The position numbers and the translations under genes are program-made. A stretch of 64,000 nucleotides of DNA, taken from positions 62,001 to 126,000 of the forward strand of contig NZ_JABBWV010000003.1 of NCBI RefSeq assembly GCF_012999535.1, written 5' to 3'. This stretch comes from Microbispora sp. H11081. Lineage in GTDB: Bacteria; Actinomycetota; Actinomycetes; Streptosporangiales; Streptosporangiaceae. Shown here in pieces: positions 26,138 through 37,937 of this stretch. How positions within the stretch are numbered: the first letter of the stretch is position 1; the number at the start of each line of letters is the position of its first letter. The notes beneath the pieces were generated by a model. That model saw only the letters and a list, made by a program, of their open reading frames with translations. It was not told the origin of the DNA and ran no database searches.

Positions 26138-26767
26138 TCAGACCTCGACCGACTCGCCGACGGGGATCCGGCGGAAGTCGGCCTTCTGCTTCCCGGCCTC
26201 CATGCCGAGCCAGTTGTCGATCAGCGTCGCGCCGATGTCGTTGACCAGCCCGTCGTGGGTCGAGTACGCCCGCGCGGGCCGGACGTAGCGCAGGTACATG
26301 ATCATCTCCGCCCCCTTGAGCCACGGCGCGTTGGTCGGCACCAGCAGCGTGGGCACGTCGCACCCGGGCGCGGTGAGGGCGTCACCGGGGTAGAACACCT
26401 CGTCGTCCACGAAGAAGCCGACGTTCTGCACCGGCGGGACGTCGGGCAGGTTGAGCGCGTGCCACTCGCCGACCGCCCGCACGTCGAAACCGGCGGTGCC
26501 GAAGGTGTCCCCGTGGTTGACGACCTGCACCCTCGCCGGGATCTCGCCGAGCTGGTTCGCGACGGCCTGGCAGGTGTAGATCTCCAGGCCCGGGCTCGCG
26601 TTCTTGAGCAGGTTCGCGTCCACGTGGTCGAAATGCTCATGGGTGATCAGCACGGCGTCCGCGCCGTCGAGGAGGCCTTCGCCGCTGAACGCGCCGGGGT
26701 CGATGACGAGCACCCGCCCGTCCTTCTCCAGCCGCCAGCACGCGTGACCGAGTTTGGTGAGTTTCAT
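26138..26767 (-). CDS. MBL-fold metallo-hydrolase
   Basis: This 209-residue protein has the metallo-beta-lactamase fold with the metal-binding HEHFDHVD (residues about 60-67), a second histidine in VVNHGDTF/GEWHALN and a C-terminal histidine in YSTHDGLVND. N-terminal MKLTKLGHACWRLEKDG is typical of the UlaG/YtnP-like group of hydrolases. Substrate is not predictable. TAGCTT lies six bases before the ATG and there is no Shine-Dalgarno site, pointing to a leaderless start that faces the methionine-synthase-like gene only 12 bp away. Confidence 0.85.
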   Translation of the reverse strand: MKLTKLGHACWRLEKDGRVLVIDPGAFSGEGLLDGADAVLITHEHFDHVDANLLKNASPGLEIYTCQAVANQLGEIPARVQVVNHGDTFGTAGFDVRAVGEWHALNLPDVPPVQNVGFFVDDEVFYPGDALTAPGCDVPTLLVPTNAPWLKGAEMIMYLRYVRPARAYSTHDGLVNDIGATLIDNWLGMEAGKQKADFRRIPVGESVEV

Positions 26768-26779
26768 AACCCTAAGCTA

Positions 26780-27790
26780 GTGACCGTGAGCGAGTACCCA
26801 TGGAGCGAGGCCACGGCAACCGGGGTGGGGTCCTATCCGGGCGAGGACCATCTGGAGGCGGTGCGGACGGCCTTCGGCGAGCTTTCCATGCCGTACCTGC
26901 CCGAGCTGCCCGCCCGTGGCGTGGGCGCCGACATGATCGGGCGTACGGCGTCGCTGCTTGTCGAGCTGCCCGTGGAGGTGCAGCCGTCCGGCTGGCGGCT
27001 CAGCGACCGGCCGGGACGGGATTTCAAGCGGGCCAGGGACCACCTCGCCCGTGATCTCGACGGGCTTGAGGAGGTCTCTCAGGGCTACGTGGGGCCTTTC
27101 AAGATCCAGGCGTGCGGACCGTGGACCCTCGCGGGGGCGATCGAGCTCCGGCACGGCGACAAGGTGCTCTCCGACACGGGCGCCGTACGCGACCTGACCG
27201 AGTCGCTGGCCGAGGGGCTGTCGCAGCACGTGGCGGAGGTCAGGCGCAGGATCCCGGGAGCCGAGCTCGTCGTGCAGATCGACGAGCCGGGGCTGCCCGG
27301 GGTGCTGGCGGGCACGGTGCCGACCGCGTCCGGTTTCGGCAGGCTGGCCGCCGTCGAGCCCCCGATCGCGGCGGAACGGCTGAAGACCGTGCTGTCCGCG
27401 CTCGCGCCCGCCTTCCCCGTCGTCCACTGCTGCGCGCCGCGCGTGCCGTACGAGGTGATCCGTACGGCGGGGGCGCGGGGCGTGTCGGTGGACGCCGCGC
27501 TGCTGCGCCGCCGAGACGAGGACGCCATCGGGGAGGCGATCGAGAAGGGGCTCGCGCTGTTCCTCGGCGTCGTGCCGGGGACCGACTCCCGGCTCGCCGA
27601 CGTCGGCGCGGTGGCCAGGCCCGCGGTGGAGCTGTGGCGGCGGCTCGGCTTCGCGCCGGCGAGGCTCGCCGGGCAGGTCGTGCTGACGCCCGCGTGCGGC
27701 CTGGCCGGAGCCTCTCCGGCGTACGCCAAGGCGGCGCTGGCCCGGTGCAGGGAGGCGGCCCGCGTGCTGAGGGAGGACCCCGGCGAGTGA
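26780..27790 (+). CDS. cobalamin-independent methionine synthase-like protein (C-terminal MetE domain)
   Basis: This 336-residue protein corresponds to the catalytic C-terminal barrel of MetE without the N-terminal domain. The zinc ligands are kept: His and Cys in [12 protein letters not shown] and Cys in LTPACGLAG near the C-terminus; the GSYP motif at residue about 17 and [13 protein letters not shown] are also typical. It may transfer a methyl group from a small donor to homocysteine, or have a related methyltransferase role; archaeal short MetE use other donors. Start is GTG at 26780 (or 26786); no ribosome site is present, and the gap of 12 bp to the divergent MBL gene implies a leaderless mRNA. 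The same gene is found in this location in other actinobacteria. Confidence 0.85.
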   Translation: MTVSEYPWSEATATGVGSYPGEDHLEAVRTAFGELSMPYLPELPARGVGADMIGRTASLLVELPVEVQPSGWRLSDRPGRDFKRARDHLARDLDGLEEVSQGYVGPFKIQACGPWTLAGAIELRHGDKVLSDTGAVRDLTESLAEGLSQHVAEVRRRIPGAELVVQIDEPGLPGVLAGTVPTASGFGRLAAVEPPIAAERLKTVLSALAPAFPVVHCCAPRVPYEVIRTAGARGVSVDAALLRRRDEDAIGEAIEKGLALFLGVVPGTDSRLADVGAVARPAVELWRRLGFAPARLAGQVVLTPACGLAGASPAYAKAALARCREAARVLREDPGE

Positions 27791-27893
27791 CGGGCGCTGC
27801 CAGAGACATGGATGGACGTCTCCACAGCGATAGCGGAATTCTCTGGAGATAGCTCCATGGTGTGCGGTGCGGAGCCGGTGGTTGCCTTGGGGC

Positions 27894-28511
27894 ATGGATT
27901 CGATCACCGTCGCAGAGCGAACCGTCGTCCCCGCCCGGGAGGCCAGGGCGGTGCGCGTGCCCAAGGGCCGTCGCGTCAGCGTCGTCGATCTCGAAGGCGG
28001 CCAGGTGGGCGATGTCTTCGCCTTCGCCGCCGATGACGTCACCGAGCACCTCAGCGCATCGCACACCCGCAGCTCGACGAACCGGTTGTTCCCCACGGTG
28101 GGGGACCCGTTCGTCACCGATCGCCGCCGCCCCATCCTGACGCTCGTCTCCGACACGTCCCCGGGCGCGCACGACATGCTGATCGCCGCGTGCGATCCGG
28201 AGCGGTACGCCGCGCTGGGCGCGCGGCCGTCCCACGCCTCGTGCGCGGGCAACCTGCGCGAGGCGCTCGCCTCGATGGGACTGGCCGTTCCCTTCACCCC
28301 GCAACCGGTCAACGTGTTCATGCGGATTCCGGTCGACGAGGAGGGGCGGCTCGACTGGCTCCCCGCGGTCAGCGGGCCGGGAGACGCGATCACCTTCCAG
28401 GCCGTCATGGACTGCGTCTTCGTGGTCTCCGCCTGCCCCCAGGACCTGGTGGACATCAACGGCGGCGTGCCGACCTCGCTGGCGATCGACGTCCTCCCCG
28501 AATCCGACTGA
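27894..28511 (+). CDS. DUF1989 (urea carboxylase-associated) family protein
   Basis: This 205-residue protein has the DUF1989 pattern: the [13 protein letters not shown] strand early, the [12 protein letters not shown] stretch, CAGNLREAL in the middle and [14 protein letters not shown] near the C-terminus with conserved Cys/Pro/Gln/Asp. DUF1989 proteins were long known as urea-carboxylase-associated; two of them (CgdA/CgdB) form carboxyguanidine deiminase in guanidine degradation. A single copy occurs here, without urea carboxylase, so the substrate is unknown; an amidine or amide is a fair guess. Start: ATG at 27894. An inverted repeat, TGGAG-atag-CTCCA, lies 40 bases upstream and may be an operator. 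Confidence 0.85.
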   Translation: MDSITVAERTVVPAREARAVRVPKGRRVSVVDLEGGQVGDVFAFAADDVTEHLSASHTRSSTNRLFPTVGDPFVTDRRRPILTLVSDTSPGAHDMLIAACDPERYAALGARPSHASCAGNLREALASMGLAVPFTPQPVNVFMRIPVDEEGRLDWLPAVSGPGDAITFQAVMDCVFVVSACPQDLVDINGGVPTSLAIDVLPESD

Positions 28512-28538
28512 TCCGACGCCGAAGGAGTGCGTTTTCCG

Positions 28539-29672
28539 ATGAGTGCGTTCACGCCGGACCATCCGGCCCTGCTGCCCCTCCGCCTCGCCGGCCTCGACCT
28601 GCCCAACCGGCTCGCGGTCGCGCCGATGACCCGGGTCTCCGCGGCCCCCGACGGCACGCCGACCCCGGAGATGACCGGCTACTACACCGAGTTCGCCGAG
28701 GGCGGCTTCGGCCTGGTGATCACCGAGGGCACCTACACGGACACCGTCCACAGCCAGGGATATCGCAACCAGCCTGGCATCGTGTCGGACGCCCACGTGG
28801 CGGCCTGGCGGGAGATCACCCGCCGCGTGCACGCGGCGGGCGGCCGGATCGTGCTGCAGCTCATGCACGCCGGCGCGCTGTCGCAGGGCAACCGCTACCG
28901 CGACGACACGGCCGGGCCGTCGGCCGTGCCGCCGCGCGGGGAGATGATGCCCGAGTACGGGGGGTCGGGCAGGTGGCCGATCCCCAGGGAGATGAGCAAG
29001 GCCGACATCGAGACGGCGGTCGCCGGTTTCGCGGACTCGGCCGTACGGGCGCGGGAGGCGGGTTTCGACGGCGTCGAGGTGCACGGGGCCAACGGCTACC
29101 TCCTGGACCAGTTCCTCACCGACTACACCAACCGCCGCACCGACTCGTACGGAGGCGACGTCGCGGGCCGGGTACGCCTCGCCGCCGAGGTGGTCGCCGG
29201 CATCAGGGCCCAGGTGGGCCCGGACTTCTGCGTGGGGGTCCGGCTGTCCCAGGGCAAGGTCAACGACTTCACACACCGCTGGGCGGGGGGTTCCCGGGAC
29301 GCGAAAATCATCTTCGCCGCCCTCGCCGACGCGGGAGCGACGTACCTGCACGTCGCCAGCGAGGGGCGCGACTGGATCGAGACCGCCCGCCTCGACGGTG
29401 ACGTCACGATCACGGCCCTCGCCCGCGAGGTGACCGGCCTTCCGGTCATCGCGAACGGCGGGATGCACGACCTCGCGCAGGCGGCCCGGGTGCTCGCCGA
29501 CGGCCACGCCGACATGCTGTCGGTCGCCAGGGGCGCGCTGGCCAACCCGGACCTGCCGCGGCGCCTCGCCCAGGGCCTGGCGCTCGACCGGTTCGACCGC
29601 GCGATGCTGGAGCCGATGGCGACGCTCGGCAACGCGCGGCGGTGGCTGCGCGCGGCGCGGGCCCTGTCCTGA
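28539..29672 (+). CDS. old yellow enzyme-family NADH:flavin oxidoreductase
   Basis: This 377-residue FMN enzyme is an OYE-type ene-reductase or a 2,4-dienoyl-CoA-reductase-like oxidoreductase. Motifs: [13 protein letters not shown] at the N-terminus, [10 protein letters not shown] near residue 107, the [19 protein letters not shown] motif near residue 175, [20 protein letters not shown] and the phosphate-binding PVIANGG near 300. It has no C-terminal FeS/FAD domain. The ATG at 28539 has AAGGAG 12 bases upstream. It follows the DUF1989 gene by 27 bases, in what looks like one operon; a role in reducing an unsaturated ring in the same pathway is inferred. Confidence 0.9.
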   Translation: MSAFTPDHPALLPLRLAGLDLPNRLAVAPMTRVSAAPDGTPTPEMTGYYTEFAEGGFGLVITEGTYTDTVHSQGYRNQPGIVSDAHVAAWREITRRVHAAGGRIVLQLMHAGALSQGNRYRDDTAGPSAVPPRGEMMPEYGGSGRWPIPREMSKADIETAVAGFADSAVRAREAGFDGVEVHGANGYLLDQFLTDYTNRRTDSYGGDVAGRVRLAAEVVAGIRAQVGPDFCVGVRLSQGKVNDFTHRWAGGSRDAKIIFAALADAGATYLHVASEGRDWIETARLDGDVTITALAREVTGLPVIANGGMHDLAQAARVLADGHADMLSVARGALANPDLPRRLAQGLALDRFDRAMLEPMATLGNARRWLRAARALS

Positions 29673-29764
29673 TCGCGGCGCTTGTCCCGGGGGATGCGAG
29701 ACTCGGCACGCCGAGGACGGTGGCATGACGGCCGTGGGACCGGCCGGGAGAGGAAAGACGCGGG

Positions 29765-30631
29765 ATGAGCGCGAACTGGCGTGACGGCGCCGCGGCCGTG
29801 GTGACCCTGACCTTCGACGTGGACGCCGAGACGCCCGTCCTCGCGCACGGGCGCGGGTACGCCCGGCACGCGAGCACCATGTCGCACCAGGCGTACGGCC
29901 CGGAGGTGGGCCTGCCGCGCATCCTGGACCTGCTCGGCGAACTCGGCGTCCCGGCGACGTTCTTCGTCCCGGGCTGGGTCGCCGAGCAGCGGCCGGGGCT
30001 GGCCGCGTCGATCGTGGAGCGCGGGCACGAGGTGGCGCACCACTCCTACAGCCACCGCCCGCCCACCTCGATGACCGCCGAGGAGGAGCGCGCGGACTTC
30101 GAGCGTGGCCTGGAGGTGTTCGCCGGCCAGGGCATCGAGATCGCCGGGCACCGGGCCGCGCTGTGGGAGGCGTCGTGGCACACCTCCGAGCTCGTCGCCG
30201 AGCACGGGCTGCTCTACGACTCCTCCCTGATGGGCGACGACCGGCCCTACCGGCTGGCCACCGGGACACGTGACATCGTCGAGCTGCCGGTGCACTGGTC
30301 GCTGGACGACTGGGAACAGTACGCCTTCCTCCCGGCGCCGCACGTCGGCTCGGTGATCGAGTCTCCGCGGAAGGTGCTGGAGATGTGGCGCGCCGAGCTC
30401 GACGGGATGCGCCATTACGGATGCCTGTTCAACCTGTGCGTGCATCCGTTCCTGTCCGGCCGTCCGGGCCGTGCCATGGCGCTGCGCCGGTTCGTCGAGT
30501 ACGCGCTGGAGTGCGGGGACGTGCGCTTCGCCCGGTGCCGCGAGGTGGCCGAGACGGCGGCGGCCGATCCGGACCTGACCACGCGCCGGCCCCGCCCGCC
30601 GGCCGTCGACCCCGAGGTCTATCCCTCGTAG
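29765..30631 (+). CDS. polysaccharide deacetylase/PuuE-like hydrolase
   Basis: This 288-residue protein is a NodB-fold metal hydrolase. The N-terminal [12 protein letters not shown] supplies the metal-binding aspartate, and [14 protein letters not shown] supplies the His-x3-His pair near residue 90-100; the C-terminal [17 protein letters not shown] completes the site. No signal peptide is present, so a cell-wall chitin/peptidoglycan deacetylase role is less likely; cytoplasmic NodB-fold enzymes such as PuuE (allantoinase) hydrolyse cyclic amides. The neighbouring PucR regulator, NCS1 permease and asparaginase favour that reading (inference). The start has GGGAGAGGAAAG upstream. Confidence 0.85.
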   Translation: MSANWRDGAAAVVTLTFDVDAETPVLAHGRGYARHASTMSHQAYGPEVGLPRILDLLGELGVPATFFVPGWVAEQRPGLAASIVERGHEVAHHSYSHRPPTSMTAEEERADFERGLEVFAGQGIEIAGHRAALWEASWHTSELVAEHGLLYDSSLMGDDRPYRLATGTRDIVELPVHWSLDDWEQYAFLPAPHVGSVIESPRKVLEMWRAELDGMRHYGCLFNLCVHPFLSGRPGRAMALRRFVEYALECGDVRFARCREVAETAAADPDLTTRRPRPPAVDPEVYPS

Positions 30632-30651
30632 ACGCCGTTCGCGGGCGGCGC

Positions 30652-32217
30652 TCAGCCCGTCTCGGCGGCGAGGGCGAGGAACAGGTCGACCCGGTCCTCG
30701 GTGCGTCCCACGTCCCGGCCGGTCAACTCGGTGATCTTCGCCAGGCGGTTGCGCAGGGTGTTGACGTGGATGTGCAGCGCCGCGGCCGTGGCCGCCCAGT
30801 GCCCGTCGTGATCGAGGAAGGCGCGCAGCGTCGACTCGAGATCGCTCCCGCGCCGGGCGTCGTGCTCGCGCAGGGGAGCGAGCAGGTGGCGGGAGAAGCC
30901 GCGCAGCGTCTCGGAGTCCACCAGACCGAGCAGCAGCCGGTGTGTGCCCAGCTCGGCGAAAGCGCGAACCGCCGGCCCGCCGGGGGAGCGCCGGAGCACC
31001 CGGCACGCCTCCCTCGCGTGCGACAGCGGCTGCCGGAGCCCCGCCGCGTGCGAGGCCACGCCACCGAGCCCGGCGATCACCCGCCGGCCGGTGAAGCGCC
31101 TGCCCACGGCCGCCAGCAGGCGCTCGGCCAGCAGGGGGAGCTCGGGCTCGGGACGCCGCCAGGAGAGTACGGACACGACGTCCTGCGTCCCTCCGGCCAC
31201 CAGCGCGGGGATTCCCGCGGCGGAGAGGAACTCGCCGGCCGCCTCGGCCAGGCCGGGCAGAGTGGCGGGCTCCGGCTCCGCGAAGGCCAGCGCGCACACG
31301 GCGAGCGGCCCCGCCGCGTCCACGCCGAACGCCTGCAACCTGCCGCTCACCTCGGCCGTGCGCTGCCCGCCGGACAGCACCATCTCCAGCAGTTCGCCGG
31401 CGAAGCGCATCTCGATGGCCTGCACCGCCTGCTGCTTGGCCACCTCCAGGCTGAGGAACCTGGCCGCCTGCTCCAGCGCGGCCCGCTCGGCCGGGTCGAG
31501 GCCGGACAGCGGGCGCAGGCAGATGAGCGCCGCGTCGACGTCACCCACCGCTCCCACGGGGAAGAGCGCGGCGAGAGCCGTGCCCCGGTCCAGCCGTAGG
31601 TCCAGCTCCAGCGGCGGCGGCCTGCGCGCCAGCCCGGCGGTCACCACGCCGATCTGGGCGTCGTCGAGCTCGGCCCCCGCCGCCGCCAGCACCCGGCCCA
31701 TTCGGTCGACCACCGCGAGAGGCAGTTCGTGGTCCCGCCGGAGCACGTCGAGCACACCGGACGGACCCGCCCCGCGTGAGATCGCGGTGGCCAGGGCGTC
31801 ACCCCTGCGGATCATGCCGATCAGGGCCCGCTGGCGCTGGTCCGTGTACATGGCGGAGACCGCCTGGGAGACCTCGGTGAACGGCACCGTCTGGGCGATC
31901 TCCAGCAGCGGCAGGCCCGCGTCCCGGCAGGCGCGGACCAGCTCCGGCGGGGTGGCCGGGGTCTGCGCGCGCAGCCCGAAGACGATCCCCGCGGCCTTCG
32001 CCAGCCGTACGCTCGCCACGAAGCCGGCGGCGGTCGCCTGCCCCGCCCACAGGCCGTTGGTCAGCACCAGCTCCCGCTCCCGGAGGTACGGCGAGGGGTC
32101 CGGGAGCTCGGTGTTGTGGATCCAGGCGACGGGCTCGTCCATCGCGCCGTCCGGGCCGGGCACCAGCACTCTCAGCTTCAGCGACGCGTTCGCGACCAGG
32201 GACCGCAGCGTGAACAC
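30652..32217 (-). CDS. PucR family transcriptional regulator
   Basis: This 521-residue protein is a complete PucR-type regulator. The N-terminal PucR domain reads LRSLVANASLKLRVLVPGPD and the ERELVLTNGLW motif; the middle is a GAF-like/GGDEF-like region (RHDHELPLAVVDRMGRVLAAAG); the C-terminal helix-turn-helix (FLDHDGHWAATAAALHIHVN followed by TLRNRLAKITELTG) is the HTH_30 typical of the family. Such regulators respond to purine-catabolism intermediates or related nitrogen sources. It is divergent from the NCS1 permease gene, with overlapping palindromes in the intergenic region. Confidence 0.92.
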   Translation of the reverse strand: MFTLRSLVANASLKLRVLVPGPDGAMDEPVAWIHNTELPDPSPYLRERELVLTNGLWAGQATAAGFVASVRLAKAAGIVFGLRAQTPATPPELVRACRDAGLPLLEIAQTVPFTEVSQAVSAMYTDQRQRALIGMIRRGDALATAISRGAGPSGVLDVLRRDHELPLAVVDRMGRVLAAAGAELDDAQIGVVTAGLARRPPPLELDLRLDRGTALAALFPVGAVGDVDAALICLRPLSGLDPAERAALEQAARFLSLEVAKQQAVQAIEMRFAGELLEMVLSGGQRTAEVSGRLQAFGVDAAGPLAVCALAFAEPEPATLPGLAEAAGEFLSAAGIPALVAGGTQDVVSVLSWRRPEPELPLLAERLLAAVGRRFTGRRVIAGLGGVASHAAGLRQPLSHAREACRVLRRSPGGPAVRAFAELGTHRLLLGLVDSETLRGFSRHLLAPLREHDARRGSDLESTLRAFLDHDGHWAATAAALHIHVNTLRNRLAKITELTGRDVGRTEDRVDLFLALAAETG

Positions 32218-32290
32218 CGTGTGAATCTACACAGTGGCCGGGCTGATCGCTAGAGCTTCGTCCACTTTCCGGCCTCTGTCCCACCTGCTT

Positions 32291-32317
32291 GTGTGGGGGC
32301 TGCCACACCAGCGTGTG
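32291..32317. promoter_or_regulatory. overlapping palindromes between PucR and permease genes
   Basis: GTGTGG-gggctg-CCACAC (32291-32308) overlaps CACAC-cagc-GTGTG (32304-32317). Together they make a repeated GTGTG/CACAC pattern in the 124-bp divergent gap, with another TGTG-aatcta-CACA beside the PucR start (32219-32232). This is a likely binding site for the PucR regulator or another factor; nothing proves which. Confidence 0.5.
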
Positions 32318-32341
32318 ACACCAGCACTATCAGGAGCAGCC

Positions 32342-33778
32342 ATGCACAACCCCCCTCCCGCCGGCCCCTCTCCTGCCGTCCCGGCGGACGCGGTCCGCTT
32401 CGACTCCCACGGCATCGAGCCCATCTCCCCTGAGGCCCGCGACTCCACACCGTGGCAACAGTTCTGGATCTGGGCGGGCGCCAACATCGCCCCGATCAAC
32501 TGGGTGCTCGGCGCCCTCGGTATCACCTTGGGCCTCAGCCTGGTCGAGACCGTCGTCGTCGTGGCCGTGGGCAACCTCCTGGGCTGCGCCGTGTTCGGCC
32601 TGTTCAACGTGATGGGACACCGCACCGGGGTCAACCAGATGGTGCTCGGCCGCGCGGCCTTCGGGCGCAGGGGAGCGATCGTGCCGGGCCTCGTCCAGGG
32701 GCTGCTGACCATGGGCTGGGTCGGCGTCAACACCTGGGTCGTGCTCGACCTCGTGCTGGCGATCCTCGCGCGGCTGGGCCTCCAGGGCGGCACCGCCCTG
32801 AAGTACCTGGTGGCCGCCGTCATCATGGGCGTCCAGCTGGTCCTGGCGCTGTACGGCTTCTACGCCATCCGCACCTTCGAGAAGTACACGGTGCCGGCCA
32901 CCGTGGTGCTCATGGCCCTCATGACCGTTCTCGCGGTGAGCCGGGCCGACCCGGCGTGGACGGCCACCGCGGCGGCGCCGGGATCGAAGATCACCGCCGT
33001 CACGCAGCTTCTCACCGCGATCGGCGTCGGATGGGGGATCAGCTGGCTGCCCTACTCCGCCGACTACAGCCGCTTCGTCCGGGCCGGCGCCTCCGCCCGG
33101 TCCGTGTTCTGGTCCACCGCCCTCGGCATGTACGTGCCGACGGTGTGGCTCGCCGCGCTCGGCGCGTACCTGGCCGCCTCGGGCGGCGGTGCGGACCCCG
33201 CCGGGCTGGTGACGAGCACTTTCGGCGTGATGGCGATCCCCGTCCTGCTGCTGGTCATGCATGGGCCGGTCGCCACCAACATCCTCAATCTCTACTCCTG
33301 CTCACTGGCCGCCCTGTCCGTCGGCATCCGGATCGCCCGATGGAAGCTCACCCTCATCGCCGGTCTCGTCGCGTCCGCCGTGCTCGCGGTGTTCGTCAGG
33401 GCGGACAGCTTCGCGCATGCCTTCGACAACTGGATGGTCTCGATCCTGGTCTGGATCAGCCCGTGGGCGAGCATCGTCATGGTCGATTTCTTCGTCCTGC
33501 GCCGCGGCCGGATCGACGTCCTCTCCCTCTACGACACCACGTCCGGCGCCCGGACCGGCGGGCCTGCGATGATAAGCCTCGGGCTGGGCCTGGTCGCGGC
33601 GTGGAGCTGGCAGTTCGGCATGGTGCCCGCGACCCGGGGCCCCATCGCCCGGGCGCTGAACGACACCGACTTCTCGTGGCTGGCCGGCGGGCTGGTCGCG
33701 GGCGGGATCTACTACCTGCTCGCCCGGACGAAGATCGGCCGTACGTCCGTACAGCGGGAGGAGGCGCCGGCCCGATGA
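32342..33778 (+). CDS. NCS1 family nucleobase/allantoin/hydantoin permease
   Basis: This 478-residue membrane protein has about twelve helices. The N-terminal GIEPISPEARDSTPWQQFWI and ANIAPINWVLGALG are typical of nucleobase:cation symporter-1 carriers, which bring cytosine, uracil, purines, allantoin, hydantoin or thiamine into the cell. TYSADYSRFVR-like (PYSADYSRFVRAG, near residue 240) is also characteristic. Substrate cannot be told. The ATG has AGGAG upstream. The last codons overlap the start of the asparaginase gene (ATGA), so permease and amidohydrolase are co-expressed. Confidence 0.9.
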   Translation: MHNPPPAGPSPAVPADAVRFDSHGIEPISPEARDSTPWQQFWIWAGANIAPINWVLGALGITLGLSLVETVVVVAVGNLLGCAVFGLFNVMGHRTGVNQMVLGRAAFGRRGAIVPGLVQGLLTMGWVGVNTWVVLDLVLAILARLGLQGGTALKYLVAAVIMGVQLVLALYGFYAIRTFEKYTVPATVVLMALMTVLAVSRADPAWTATAAAPGSKITAVTQLLTAIGVGWGISWLPYSADYSRFVRAGASARSVFWSTALGMYVPTVWLAALGAYLAASGGGADPAGLVTSTFGVMAIPVLLLVMHGPVATNILNLYSCSLAALSVGIRIARWKLTLIAGLVASAVLAVFVRADSFAHAFDNWMVSILVWISPWASIVMVDFFVLRRGRIDVLSLYDTTSGARTGGPAMISLGLGLVAAWSWQFGMVPATRGPIARALNDTDFSWLAGGLVAGGIYYLLARTKIGRTSVQREEAPAR

Positions 33779-34755
33779 GCGCACGGATCCGCGTCATCAC
33801 CACGGGAGGCACGATCGCCTCCGTGCCCCGCGGCGGCGCGGTCAGCGTGGCCGTCCCCGGCCGCGACCTGCTCGGCGCGGCCGGATCGGCCATGACCGTC
33901 GAGGTGGACGAGGCGATGCTCGCCCACAGCTTCAACCTCGACCTGGACGACCTGACGCGGATCGCGGAACGGGTCGTCGCGGCGGCCGCCGACCCGGACG
34001 TGGACGGGATCGTCGTCACCCACGGCACCGACACCATGGAGGAGACCGCGTTCTTCGTGGACCTGCTCCTCGGCTCCGGCCGGACGGTGGTGTTCACCGG
34101 GGCGCAGCGGCACGCGGGCGAGCCGGACGGCGACGGGCCGCGCAACCTCGCGGACGCCCTGCGTGTCGCCGCCGACACCAGGGCCCGGGGGCTCGGCGCG
34201 GTCATCGTCATGGCCGGGCGGGTCCACGCGGCCCGGCACGCGACCAAGGCGCACACCGTGGCGCCCGACGCCTTCGACTCACCCGGATACGGCCCGATCG
34301 GCCAGGTGTACGGCGAGCGGGTTCACGTCGCCGCCCGGCCGGAACGTCTCCCCGGGTTCGCTCCGGCGGAGCTCGGGCGTCTTGAGGCGCGGGTGGACGT
34401 CGTGCCCGCCTATCTCGGCGCGGACGGCGTCCACGTGGCCGCCTCGCGGGCGGCGGGTGCACGCGGGCTCGTCCTGCAGGGCCTGGGGGCGGGCAACCCG
34501 ACCCCGGGGCTGCTCAGCGAGATCCGCGTCTGCGTCGCGGCGGGTGTGCCCGTGCTCGTGACCTCGCGCTGCCACACCGGTCCGGCCGTACCGGTGTACG
34601 GCGCCGGAGGCGGCGCCACCCTGGAGGAGGCGGGCGCCGTCTTCGCGGGGTCGCTCGCCGCCCCCAAGGCCCGGCTGCTGCTCGCCGCCGCACTCGCGGC
34701 CGAGCCCGGCCCCGCCGAGGCCCTGGACAGGATCAGACCGCACCTCACGATCTGA
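33775..34755 (+). CDS. L-asparaginase family amidohydrolase
   Basis: This 326-residue protein has the type I/II asparaginase fold. The first catalytic Thr is in VITTGGTIAS (near residue 10), the second Thr-Asp pair is in VTHGTDTMEET (near 84-94), and Lys in ARHATKAHT completes the site. No signal peptide is seen, so it is cytoplasmic. Asparagine is the default substrate, but its coupling by ATGA overlap to an NCS1 permease and its neighbourhood of PuuE-like, DUF1989 and PucR genes suggest another amide such as a nucleobase-derived beta-ureido or ring-opening product (inference). GGGAGGAGG lies upstream of the start. Confidence 0.88.
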   Translation: MSARIRVITTGGTIASVPRGGAVSVAVPGRDLLGAAGSAMTVEVDEAMLAHSFNLDLDDLTRIAERVVAAAADPDVDGIVVTHGTDTMEETAFFVDLLLGSGRTVVFTGAQRHAGEPDGDGPRNLADALRVAADTRARGLGAVIVMAGRVHAARHATKAHTVAPDAFDSPGYGPIGQVYGERVHVAARPERLPGFAPAELGRLEARVDVVPAYLGADGVHVAASRAAGARGLVLQGLGAGNPTPGLLSEIRVCVAAGVPVLVTSRCHTGPAVPVYGAGGGATLEEAGAVFAGSLAAPKARLLLAAALAAEPGPAEALDRIRPHLTI

Positions 34756-34877
34756 ACCGGCGGCGCACGCGCGCGGAGCCGGTCCCTGCGGCCTCCCAGC
34801 TCATCCCCAAGTGATTCACAAGCCTTGTCACGTATCTCTTGACGTGCCGGAAGACCACACGTTCAGGAGAAGACCCC

Positions 34878-35309
34878 ATGCGAAGCGCCGTGCGCCTTCT
34901 GCTCCCTCTCGCCACCGCGGCTCTGGCCGCCGGTCTCGTCGCGGCTCCCGCCCAGGCCTCGGGCGCGTCCGCGGCGGAGACCTGGAGGTGGGGGCCGACG
35001 GCGTCCTCGGACGCCAAGGGCTGGGCGAACGGGCACGTCCGGTCCGGCTCTTCGGGCCTGCGCATCGTCGGCGATCTCTATGACGCGGGCGGGGCGAGGA
35101 CCTGCTCGTGGGTGAAGATCAAGTGGCTGACCGACCGCGGGAAGTACCGCACCGCGACCTATCGGAACTGCTCTCGGTCCGCCCCGAAGAGGTTCACGGT
35201 GAACGCCGGGTACATGCTGCTCGCCAAGGCCATGGTCTGCCGGGGCGGCGCGACCGGGATCACCGGCAAGTGCTCTCGCTGGGAACGGGTCTGGACCCAG
35301 GGAGGATGA
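34878..35309 (+). CDS. small secreted protein, unknown
   Basis: This 143-residue protein has a clear Sec signal peptide (RSAVRLLLPLATAALAAGLV, cleavage after APAQA near residue 27). The mature part is about 115 residues with aromatic-rich strands (SGLRIVGDLYDAGGARTCSW) and four cysteines (TCSW, NCSR, VCRG and KCSR). It resembles many small actinobacterial extracellular proteins, without a named family. AGGAGA is eight bases before the ATG. It stands alone and is followed by an inverted repeat that could be its terminator. Confidence 0.75.
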   Translation: MRSAVRLLLPLATAALAAGLVAAPAQASGASAAETWRWGPTASSDAKGWANGHVRSGSSGLRIVGDLYDAGGARTCSWVKIKWLTDRGKYRTATYRNCSRSAPKRFTVNAGYMLLAKAMVCRGGATGITGKCSRWERVWTQGG

Positions 35310-35311
35310 CG

Positions 35312-35352
35312 CTCGGGCCGGTCCCCTTCCCATCCACGTGGGCCGGCCCGAG
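35312..35352 (+). terminator. inverted repeat after the small secreted protein gene
   Basis: A perfect 10-bp stem (35312-35321 with 35343-35352) with a 21-base loop begins two bases after the stop codon. A second, weaker one (CGAGGGGT/ACCCCTCG, 35423-35454) follows in the 264-bp gap to ligA. Nothing else is recognised in that gap. Confidence 0.5.
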
Positions 35353-35555
35353 TACACCCCGACAAAAGGGAATGAAAGTGGACTGCAAGCGGTCTACCGT
35401 AATTCTCGATCGCTCGATGAGACGAGGGGTGGCGTGGTCTGGCGCGACCCCTCGGCGAACGGTCAGGCGGGAGTCGCCCACGTCCTCGGTGCGGCTCCCG
35501 CCCTCGTCCTTCGCGAGTGCCGGTCGCCGGAGATACGGTTGCCCTGGGTGTCTGA

Positions 35556-37910
<2,355 letters not shown>

Positions 37911-37937
37911 CCATGCGCCCGTAGCCGCCTGGGCCTG

